From Pseudomonadota bacterium (GTDB lineage Bacteria > Pseudomonadota > Alphaproteobacteria > Rhizobiales > Hyphomicrobiaceae), in assembly GCA_021813195.1 (NCBI GenBank), contig JAKALI010000375.1, positions 1 to 5,079 on the forward strand: DNA of 5,079 bases, given 5' to 3'. Of this stretch, positions 1 to 5,079 are shown piece by piece. A program made the position numbers and the translations under genes. How positions within the stretch are numbered: the first letter of the stretch is position 1; every line of letters begins with the position of its first letter. The notes below the pieces were generated by a model that made no database searches, was not told where the DNA came from, and saw nothing but the letters and a program-made list of their open reading frames with translations.

Positions 1-1853
1 GCGTTCAAATCGAGACCAGAAAAAATCATGAGTTATCTATTTCAGATCAACCAATTATTGCGTTCCGGTCGCTCAACGTCCGGACAGCAGTGATAAATGC
101 TCCCTACCAAGTCAATGGGACCACGGGATCGCTCACGCCTGCCGACGAGGTTGTTTCCAGATTAAACACAGATAAGCCTACCCTTTTCCTAATTGAGGCC
201 GCTGCCGGCTTTGGCAAGACTTGCACCGCATACGAACTTGTTAATTTGCTAACCAAGCGCGGTGAATATTTGCCTCTGTTTTCAGAACTAGCGCGCAATC
301 GACAGGCAGTAATCTTCAGGCACATCTTATTAGATGAAATTGACCGCACGTTCCCAACGCTTGGATCACAGTTAGTCCAAGCCGAGATGAAGAACGGCCG
401 CGTGATTACGATTCTCGATGGGTTTGATGAGCTTCTCAGAAAGAGTGAAGACGGCGGCGATTTTGAGAACAGTGAACCCATGCTTGAAACTATCGGTGAG
501 TTCCTCGTAGGTCACGCCAAAATTGTTCTTACTACTAGAAGGACAGTTCTATTTGAAGGAGATGCATTTCACAAATGGGCGGAACAGCATGCGGAGGAAT
601 TTGACCTCGTACGACTAAAAATCAGCGAACCCCAGGTTGCAAATTGGTTACCCGCTACTCGCTACGCGGACATAACCAAGGCGGGGCTGCGAATAGAGGA
701 CATTGCTAACCCGGTCCTTCTTTCGTACCTCCGATGCATCCCCGATGACGAATTCCTGGAAGTCGTAGCCCACGCGCATATGCTTGTGGAAAAATACTTT
801 GACTTCATGCTGGATCGCGAAAGAACGCGTCAGGATCTACGACTGGATGCAACTCAGCAGCAGCAAGTCCTTCGTTCCATAGCACAGGACATGCTGGAAT
901 TTGGATACACTTCCGAACAGCGCGATTACATCGTAGATCACATACAGCGTGTAAATTCCCGCTTGTTAGAGGATGCTCTCCTTCAATATCCTACGAGTCA
1001 GCGCCCGACTAAAGAAGAGATCGCCAACAAACTAGCGAGCCACGCACTGCTGGATCGCAGCGCGCGAGAAACAAACAAGATCGGCTTCGTAAACGAATTC
1101 GTTTTTGGGCATTTTATTGCACAAAACATACTTGGCGCCGATGACTGGCTAAACGACGATCTGCGATTCTTGGAACCGGCCGTAATATCCTATCAACCTC
1201 GGTCCTCCGAGGCTAAGAATGCATTGTGGGAAAAGCTAAAACCATCCGTCGAATTTCTAGCTATCTCCGATCGACTCGACGTGACGATGCGCCTCCGAGG
1301 TGAAATCGATTTCGCTCTTTCCAACGACGAGGCATCCGGCCTTGATTTCGTTGGAATCACCATTGGAGGTCATCAGATTTCCAGATTTCAGTTCAATGAG
1401 TGCGCCTTTAGGGATTGTATAGTTAATCCCACCAATCTCTCGGACGTTACGTTCCTGAACTGTCGATATTATGGGAATCGTGTAGAAGAAGGTCACTCTC
1501 TAGGTCCAATCTACGTGCTAGGGGGAGTTGGGGACCAGTCGTTTATAGACGCATTGGCAGCTTCTAACGCCGCCCCACTTGAGCCAATTCAACCGGATCG
1601 CCAGCTATTACTCGAGCGATTTATATTGGAGAAATTCTGGCCGGCAGGTAGACCGACCGTCACGCACAAGCACAGGCCAATACAAGGGGTGTGTGCCAAT
1701 TCTGGTAGCTTTCGCCCCCACGAACTCTACGACGCTATAGACACACTAAAGAAGAAAGGGATCCTGCTAGCTCCAGCCTACGCGGGCTTTCTTGAGATTA
1801 ATTTCGAGGAAATGATAAAAATCCGCGAAATTCTGGGTCGGCAGGGGCAATAG
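1..1853 (+). CDS. NACHT-type STAND NTPase with pentapeptide-like repeats, 5'-partial
   Basis: Numbering counts from the GTG at 90. Walker A is AAAGFGKT (37-44); Walker B is LDGFDEL (109-115), the D-G-x-D-E form typical of NACHT domains; LTTRR (147-151) fits sensor 1. A helical region follows, and FVNEFVFGHFIAQ (333-345) resembles the post-NACHT F-x-H-x-x-F-x-E-Y-F-A segment. Residues 418-465 form pentapeptide-type repeats; about 505-587 looks like a winged helix (HELYDAIDTLKKKGILL). Family knowledge: STAND NTPases are signalling switches that sense a ligand and oligomerise on ATP/ADP exchange, and many bacterial NACHT proteins defend against phage. The frame is open for 29 codons upstream of GTG 90 to the window edge, with no other ATG, GTG or TTG and no Shine-Dalgarno before 90. 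I therefore infer that the true start and an N-terminal domain lie outside the window. The gene overlaps the next gene by one base. The NACHT class is sure; the defence role is inferred. Confidence 0.88.
   Translation, partial: VQIETRKNHELSISDQPIIAFRSLNVRTAVINAPYQVNGTTGSLTPADEVVSRLNTDKPTLFLIEAAAGFGKTCTAYELVNLLTKRGEYLPLFSELARNRQAVIFRHILLDEIDRTFPTLGSQLVQAEMKNGRVITILDGFDELLRKSEDGGDFENSEPMLETIGEFLVGHAKIVLTTRRTVLFEGDAFHKWAEQHAEEFDLVRLKISEPQVANWLPATRYADITKAGLRIEDIANPVLLSYLRCIPDDEFLEVVAHAHMLVEKYFDFMLDRERTRQDLRLDATQQQQVLRSIAQDMLEFGYTSEQRDYIVDHIQRVNSRLLEDALLQYPTSQRPTKEEIANKLASHALLDRSARETNKIGFVNEFVFGHFIAQNILGADDWLNDDLRFLEPAVISYQPRSSEAKNALWEKLKPSVEFLAISDRLDVTMRLRGEIDFALSNDEASGLDFVGITIGGHQISRFQFNECAFRDCIVNPTNLSDVTFLNCRYYGNRVEEGHSLGPIYVLGGVGDQSFIDALAASNAAPLEPIQPDRQLLLERFILEKFWPAGRPTVTHKHRPIQGVCANSGSFRPHELYDAIDTLKKKGILLAPAYAGFLEINFEEMIKIREILGRQGQ
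1341..1484 (+). repeat. Pentapeptide-type repeat segment within the NACHT protein
   Basis: Residues 418-465 (counting from GTG 90) show a strict five-residue period. The central hydrophobic position is F420, I425, I430, F435, F440, V445, L450, F455 and Y460. The position two residues before it is L418, I423, H428, F433, C438, C443, T448, V453 and C458. This is the signature of pentapeptide repeats, which fold as a right-handed quadrilateral beta-helix; nine or more repeats would make just over two turns. The stretch lies C-terminal to the NTPase core, where STAND proteins normally carry their ligand-sensing repeats. A sensor role is plausible but inferred. Confidence 0.7.
1843..1847 (+). promoter_or_regulatory. 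Ribosome binding site of the RelA/SpoT-domain gene
   Basis: AGGGG lies five bases before the GTG at 1853, inside the last codons of the NACHT gene. It supports GTG 1853 as the true start. With the TAGTG stop/start overlap it also points to translational coupling of the two genes. Confidence 0.7.
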
Positions 1854-2731
1854 TGGACAGTAGATTTAGGCATACCGCGGAAAGCGTTCGTCGCGATATC
1901 GAGAGCGCCCTGAACAAAGTAGGACTTCTGTGCCGGGTTTTTGGACGTGGGAAAGACCCTCGGTCCATTGAGGCAAAGCTTAATAGAGAAAAGGGCAAGT
2001 ATTCATTGGGCGGCAAACTGATTCAGGATGCGATTGGGATTCGCATCGCTCTATATTTTGCCGAAGATGTGCATATAGTGGAGCATCTCTTATCCTCTGA
2101 ATTCGCATTGGATAAGCAAGCGTCTAACATTGACATTCATGCAACCGATCAGTTCACGGTCACACGTCATAATCTGGTGTATCGATCTCCCGAGCGATAT
2201 GTAACGGAAATGCGCCGCAATATCGGTGACATGCCGATAGACACGGCCTTCGAAGTGCAACTGCGGAGTGTCCTTTCTGAAGGGTGGCATGAGGTCGATC
2301 ACGATCTTAGATATAAGTCCAAAGAAAATTGGAAGGACCAGGACGACCTTAGCCGAGCACTTAACGGCATCATGGCTACATTAGAAACATCTGAATGGAG
2401 CATGCGAAAAATATTCGACGAGCTAGCATATCGCCACTATCGGCACCATAACTGGACGGCTATGCTTCATTGCCTTGTCCGCATGAGGGCCAGTCCGCAC
2501 CTCTCAGACGAGCTATCGAATCTCCTAGATAAGAGTCCAGAAATTGCCAAAGACACCTTGCGAATTAGTAGAGCAAAGGTGATACATAAGCTAGCCAACT
2601 TGCACCCTAGCATTCCGATTTCGCTTGACAACATTGTCTATGTCTGGAATTACATCGAACCAAAAGATGCGGACGTTCTTAGCCTCACGCCAAGCGTTAT
2701 TCTCGACGCGCTTGCCGAGGCGCAGCCCTAA
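1853..2731 (+). CDS. RelA/SpoT-domain nucleotide pyrophosphokinase-like protein
   Basis: This 292-residue protein has a small-alarmone-synthetase-type domain and no hydrolase, TGS or ACT domain. Visible motifs are R32-x-K34-x3-S38-x3-K42 (ATP-binding strip), D59-x-x-G62-x-R64 (first metal-binding Asp), and FEVQLRS (133-139) with E134 as second metal ligand, leading into H146 and HDLRYK (150-155). Family members transfer pyrophosphate from ATP to GDP/GTP; toxic relatives (toxSAS such as FaRel and CapRel) instead modify the tRNA 3' CCA end, or make (p)ppApp as Tas1 does. The usual G-loop G-Y-x-S-x-H is not evident: FTVTRHNLVY (101-110) keeps a His but has no Tyr in the usual place, so the acceptor may differ. 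Residues about 185-292 are a mostly helical, unrecognised extension. GTG 1853 overlaps the NACHT stop codon, and no antitoxin gene follows. The fold is confident; substrate and an effector role are inferred. Confidence 0.88.
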   Translation: MDSRFRHTAESVRRDIESALNKVGLLCRVFGRGKDPRSIEAKLNREKGKYSLGGKLIQDAIGIRIALYFAEDVHIVEHLLSSEFALDKQASNIDIHATDQFTVTRHNLVYRSPERYVTEMRRNIGDMPIDTAFEVQLRSVLSEGWHEVDHDLRYKSKENWKDQDDLSRALNGIMATLETSEWSMRKIFDELAYRHYRHHNWTAMLHCLVRMRASPHLSDELSNLLDKSPEIAKDTLRISRAKVIHKLANLHPSIPISLDNIVYVWNYIEPKDADVLSLTPSVILDALAEAQP

Positions 2732-2732
2732 T

Positions 2733-2742
2733 GTCGATCGAC
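2733..2742. other. Perfect 10-bp palindrome just after the operon stop codon
   Basis: GTCGATCGAC reads the same on both strands and starts two bases after the TAA of the RelA/SpoT-domain gene. It sits between the 6-bp inverted repeats GCCGAG (2714-2719) and CTCGGC (2742-2747), which could form a stem across the stop codon. No T-tract follows, so this is not a convincing intrinsic terminator. Function unknown. Confidence 0.3.
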
Positions 2743-2805
2743 TCGGCTGGACGGATTTGAACAATTGGGGTTGGAGTCAAATTCTTTCTCAGCACTTACA
2801 TGACT

Positions 2806-2831
2806 AAAATGAGTTAGAGACAAATCATTTT
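2806..2831. other. AT-rich 7-bp inverted repeat in the convergent intergenic region
   Basis: AAAATGA (2806-2812) and TCATTTT (2825-2831) are exact reverse complements separated by 12 bases. The stem is AT-rich and weak. Its position between two convergent genes would suit a terminator, but the T-run is mostly part of the stem. It also lies at the edge of the low-GC segment, so it could be a remnant of an insertion end; nothing else supports that. Confidence 0.25.
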
Positions 2832-2846
2832 TGGAGAGCAACCGCG

Positions 2847-2869
2847 GGGGCGCAGCGCAACGGCGCCCC
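2847..2869. terminator. GC-rich hairpin, possible terminator of the kinase gene
   Basis: GGGGCGC (2847-2853) pairs perfectly with GCGCCCC (2863-2869) around a 9-base loop. It lies about 50 to 70 bases past the stop codon of the minus-strand kinase gene. No T-tract follows directly on either strand, so intrinsic termination is doubtful. A third element, GGGCGC at 2890-2895, could pair with GCGCCC instead, giving two mutually exclusive stems. Confidence 0.35.
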
Positions 2870-2916
2870 GTGCCGATGTTCGTCCCACCGGGCGCAAGCA
2901 GGCATAAGCTAGACCC

Positions 2917-4257
2917 CTAGGAAACACGCGCCTCCACCATCTGCCGCCACGGCGCCGCAGCGCGCAGCCGGGAGAGGTTGCCGTAGTGGCCTGCCGCGGT
3001 ACGGTTGATGAACACGATGTCGTGGGGAAAGCGGATGTCTTTCGCCTCGCCGAAGTGGATCAGGTTGTTGTCGATGACCTGGCGCAGCAGTTGGTCGTCG
3101 TAGCCGAAGCGGTAGGGGCGCGCGGGATCGAGCACTTTGAACACGAGGTCGAGCGCAGGCGCGATCAGCCCCGCGGACACCGGAGCGCCCGAGGCCGTGG
3201 TCACGCCCATCGCCGCGAGCAGCGCCGGTATCTCGCTACGCCGGCCGGCTAGCGCGGCGCGCGCGAGTTCGCGGTAGCCGTCCGCGATGTTCGGCGGAAC
3301 CGACTTGACGCAGCCGAAGTCGTAGACGACGACGCGGCCGTCTTCGAGGAAGGAGAAATTCGACAGGTTCGGGTCCGCGTGGATCAGGCCGTGCTCGAAC
3401 AGGCCGCGCAGCATGAAATCGAACAGCACCGCGCCCCAGCGATCGCGCAGCGCCTGCGGCCGCCGCTCGTCGCAGGCTTCATCTGGCGTATAGCCCGCCA
3501 CGTAATCCATCGTGAGCACGCGCCGGCTCGACGCCGCGGCTATGACGCCGGGGATCACCACTTCGTCGTTGCCTGCCCAGAGCGCGGCCATGCGCCGCAG
3601 GTTCTCCGCTTCGTTCACGTAGTCCAGCTCCTCGCGCAGGCGGTCGCGTACCTCTTCCCAAATAGGCCCGAAGTCGGCGTCGGTGAAGAGGGCAAACAGC
3701 GATTGCAGCAGGCGCCGCAGGTTGACCAGGTCGGCCTCGATGATTTCGGCGATGCCCGGATACTGGACTTTCACCGCGACCGACCGCCCGTCATTGAGGA
3801 CGCCGCGATGCACCTGTCCGATCGAGGCGGCGGCGATCGCGCGCGGCTCGAGTTGCTTGATCGTATTGCGCCAGCCGGGCAGTTCCGCATCGAGCTGGCT
3901 CTGCACGACGGCGAACGGGATAGGCGGCGCCTGCCGCTGCAGCGCGGCGAGCACGCCGGTGACTTCGGGCGGCAGCAGCGAGTCCTGCAGGCTCAGCATC
4001 TGGCCGACTTTCATCGCCGCGCCCTTCAGCTGGCCGAGTTCGCGCACGATGCGCTCGGCGTTCACCACGAGGTTCGCGAGCTGGTGCGCCTGGCGCGACG
4101 GTCCGGAAAGCACCAGCGAAACCAGCTGCTCCACCGCCACCGACGCGCCGACGCGCCCGACCAGGCTCCCGAGGCGCAGCAGCCGCGCCAGCGGCGAACT
4201 CGCCGGGACGCTGCTTCCGTATCGGTTTGCGTTATTCGGGTCGGCGTTGTGAACCAC
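2917..4257 (-). CDS. AarF/UbiB/ABC1-family atypical protein kinase-like protein
   Basis: Numbering is for the 446-residue form starting at GTG 4257. The family hallmark KVGQ (83-86) lies in the N-terminal extension LKGAAMKVGQMLS. Then come an Ala-rich nucleotide loop AAASIGQVH (142-150), VAVK with K163 as the lysine of the ATP site, E210/D212 in EELDY, the catalytic loop H293-A-D-P-N-L-S-N300, and DFG (313-315). All core kinase-like residues are present, so it is probably an active ATPase or kinase. Relatives (E. coli UbiB, yeast Coq8, human ADCK) support ubiquinone biosynthesis or lipid homeostasis at membranes. It need not be UbiB: no C-terminal membrane helices are evident, and related AarF-like paralogues of about 440 residues are widespread with no known substrate. 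A longer frame runs to ATG 4422, but that start lacks a ribosome binding site and adds 55 residues that I cannot match to the family. GTG 4257 has a good site and a promoter-like sequence upstream. Confidence 0.9.
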   Translation of the reverse strand: MVHNADPNNANRYGSSVPASSPLARLLRLGSLVGRVGASVAVEQLVSLVLSGPSRQAHQLANLVVNAERIVRELGQLKGAAMKVGQMLSLQDSLLPPEVTGVLAALQRQAPPIPFAVVQSQLDAELPGWRNTIKQLEPRAIAAASIGQVHRGVLNDGRSVAVKVQYPGIAEIIEADLVNLRRLLQSLFALFTDADFGPIWEEVRDRLREELDYVNEAENLRRMAALWAGNDEVVIPGVIAAASSRRVLTMDYVAGYTPDEACDERRPQALRDRWGAVLFDFMLRGLFEHGLIHADPNLSNFSFLEDGRVVVYDFGCVKSVPPNIADGYRELARAALAGRRSEIPALLAAMGVTTASGAPVSAGLIAPALDLVFKVLDPARPYRFGYDDQLLRQVIDNNLIHFGEAKDIRFPHDIVFINRTAAGHYGNLSRLRAAAPWRQMVEARVS

Positions 4258-4262
4258 CAGGG

Positions 4263-4269
4263 CTTCCTT
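4263..4269 (-). promoter_or_regulatory. Ribosome binding site favouring the GTG 4257 start
   Basis: On the minus strand AAGGAAG precedes GTG 4257, with seven bases between AAGGA and the start codon. The alternative ATG at 4422 is preceded by AAAATTACATC, which has no such site. This is the main reason for choosing the shorter kinase protein. Confidence 0.55.
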
Positions 4270-4306
4270 GGACTGCAGATTGAGTCGGTCTGTCGGCAGA
4301 GTATCG

Positions 4307-4334
4307 ATTGTAGTCGCCGTCGCGCGATTGGAAA
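4307..4334 (-). promoter_or_regulatory. Candidate sigma-70-type promoter for the kinase gene
   Basis: Read on the minus strand, TTTCCA (4329-4334) stands in the -35 place and TACAAT (4307-4312, five of six matches to TATAAT) in the -10 place, 16 bases apart. Transcription would start near 4300 and give a leader of roughly 40 bases before GTG 4257. The promoter lies inside the longer frame that begins at 4422, so if real it argues against that longer start. The rest of 4258-4476 shows only an 8-bp palindrome TGCTAGCA (4395-4402). I found no good promoter for the plus-strand gene there. Confidence 0.4.
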
Positions 4335-4462
4335 GAAGAAGTCTGCCTTTGGGCAACTGGTCGAAAGACCGGCTTGGCAGCGCGGTTCCGCCAGTGCTAG
4401 CAACACTCCTGCGGAAACCCATGATGTAATTTTCAGCGTCACCTGTCCGACACCGACGAGAT

Positions 4463-4467
4463 GGAGG
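4463..4467 (+). promoter_or_regulatory. Ribosome binding site of the right-edge gene
   Basis: GGAGG lies nine bases before ATG 4477. It fixes the start of the plus-strand gene, whose frame is also open further upstream but contains no other start codon with a Shine-Dalgarno in the interval examined (4420-4476). Confidence 0.65.
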
Positions 4468-4476
4468 ATCCGCCGA

Positions 4477-5079
4477 ATGGAATTTCTGGATGCAATCGAG
4501 TCACAGATGGTTTCCAATCGCCTTCCCCTGGCAGGTATATCGATAGCAGCGCTGCCCTGCGCGGACACGCCTATGGTCATGTCCCTGCACTGGCACGGGT
4601 TCATAGAACATGAAACAGAAGCCGAACTCGGCCGGCAATTCAGCTATGAGGCGGTGCCGACATCGTGCCTGCAAGTCAATCGGCGCTGGCGCGATCTGCG
4701 CGAGGTCGAGAACGCGGTCATGGACGTTGCCTGGGAGCTCGGGTCCTGGGACCTCACGCGCTTCGAGATGCGTCCCTGCATGCGCCCCGCCGCGCCGACG
4801 CAGGAAGCGATCGAGTGCCACATGGCGTTCGGGCAGCCGCATCCCTTTGTCGACGCGAAGCTTGCGCCGGTCTCGGAGGTGGACGACGCGGAAGACTTGC
4901 TCGACACGGCAGGGCGGCACGGCTACCTGCTATGGCGTTTCCGGCCGGTGCGCGGCGGCATGTGGGAGGAGGTCAGCGAAGATGCCTCTCTGCAGCCCGG
5001 CGGCTACCGCAACCCGCCCTGTCCTCAAATCAGTTGCGAGTTCAGCGACACGCGCTGTCTGCGCCAACCGCGCAGCAGA
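4477..5079 (+). CDS. Hypothetical protein of unknown function, 3'-partial
   Basis: An open frame of 201 codons starts at ATG 4477 behind GGAGG and runs to the window edge with no stop, so the C-terminus is missing. I do not recognise the protein. It begins MEFLDAIESQM and contains SLHWHGF (36-42), a mixed alpha/beta-looking body with many Trp and acidic residues, and seven Cys (28, 64, 101, 114, 182, 187, 194). The last three fall within a short segment, PPCPQISCEFSDTRC, which could bind metal or form disulphides, but no known motif is met. No signal peptide or membrane helix is visible. Composition matches the kinase gene, so it seems native rather than acquired. It is divergent from the kinase gene, separated by about 219 bases if that gene starts at 4257. 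Minus-strand frames in this stretch look like shadows: they lack ribosome binding sites, overlap one another and resemble no family. Confidence 0.75.
   Translation, partial: MEFLDAIESQMVSNRLPLAGISIAALPCADTPMVMSLHWHGFIEHETEAELGRQFSYEAVPTSCLQVNRRWRDLREVENAVMDVAWELGSWDLTRFEMRPCMRPAAPTQEAIECHMAFGQPHPFVDAKLAPVSEVDDAEDLLDTAGRHGYLLWRFRPVRGGMWEEVSEDASLQPGGYRNPPCPQISCEFSDTRCLRQPRSR

Noticed and set aside
2625..2807. Small plus-strand frame overlapping the end of the RelA/SpoT-domain gene, considered as an antitoxin
   Set aside because: It starts inside the synthetase gene in another frame, has no clear ribosome binding site and looks like an out-of-frame translation with no antitoxin features.
2732..2916. 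Possible tRNA or tRNA-remnant attachment site at the composition boundary
   Set aside because: I could not find a T-arm GTTCGANTC, an anticodon stem or a CCA-end stem here.
2986..4252. Plus-strand open frames antisense to the kinase gene
   Set aside because: The minus-strand protein carries all UbiB-family motifs in order; the plus-strand translations are compositionally odd and match nothing.
4395..4402. TGCTAGCA palindrome as an operator between the divergent genes
   Set aside because: It is only 8 bp, does not extend further and is not repeated nearby, so chance is a sufficient explanation.
4062..4920. Long minus-strand open frames in the right part of the window
   Set aside because: They overlap the kinase gene or the better-supported plus-strand gene at 4477, lack ribosome binding sites, and have the Arg/Ala/Pro-rich, family-less look of frames generated by GC-rich DNA.
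1..5079. CRISPR array, insertion sequence or transposase
   Set aside because: No spaced direct repeats, no terminal inverted repeats of useful length and no transposase or integrase motifs in any frame examined.

Overview
The window comes from a bacterial chromosome and is a mosaic of two kinds of DNA. The right part (about 2840 to 5079) is GC-rich; one sampled 60-base line, 3241-3300, counts 46 G/C. It carries a housekeeping-type UbiB/ABC1 kinase-like gene. The left part (1 to about 2840) is much closer to even composition; the lines at 301-360 and 2101-2160 count 28 and 26 G/C of 60. This contrast suggests an acquired (accessory) segment inserted beside ordinary chromosomal genes of a GC-rich bacterium. 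A beta- or gammaproteobacterium would fit, but this is a weak inference because no taxonomic marker is present.

The left part holds two plus-strand genes that form a tight operon. The first (window edge to 1853) is a STAND-type NTPase of the NACHT class. It has a Walker A, a textbook LDGFDEL Walker B, a TTR sensor, a helical region, a stretch of pentapeptide-type repeats and a probable C-terminal winged helix. Its reading frame is open to the first base of the window, so its N-terminus, where such proteins usually carry an effector or adaptor domain, is probably missing. The second gene (1853-2731) starts inside the first gene's stop codon (TAGTG overlap). It encodes a stand-alone RelA/SpoT-type nucleotide pyrophosphokinase domain plus a helical C-terminal extension. 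A NACHT sensor coupled to an alarmone-synthetase or toxSAS-like enzyme looks like a defence (abortive-infection) module; that role is inferred from domain logic and is not shown by the sequence. This is the most interesting item in the window.

A 185-base convergent intergenic region (2732-2916) holds several short inverted repeats and the compositional boundary. It has no gene and no recognisable tRNA or integrase site.

The right part has a minus-strand AarF/UbiB/ABC1-family atypical kinase gene (2917 to a start that I place at 4257; a longer version would start at 4422). A divergent plus-strand gene begins at 4477 with a good ribosome binding site, encodes a protein that I do not recognise, and runs off the right edge. 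The interval between the two (4258-4476) contains a candidate promoter for the kinase gene.
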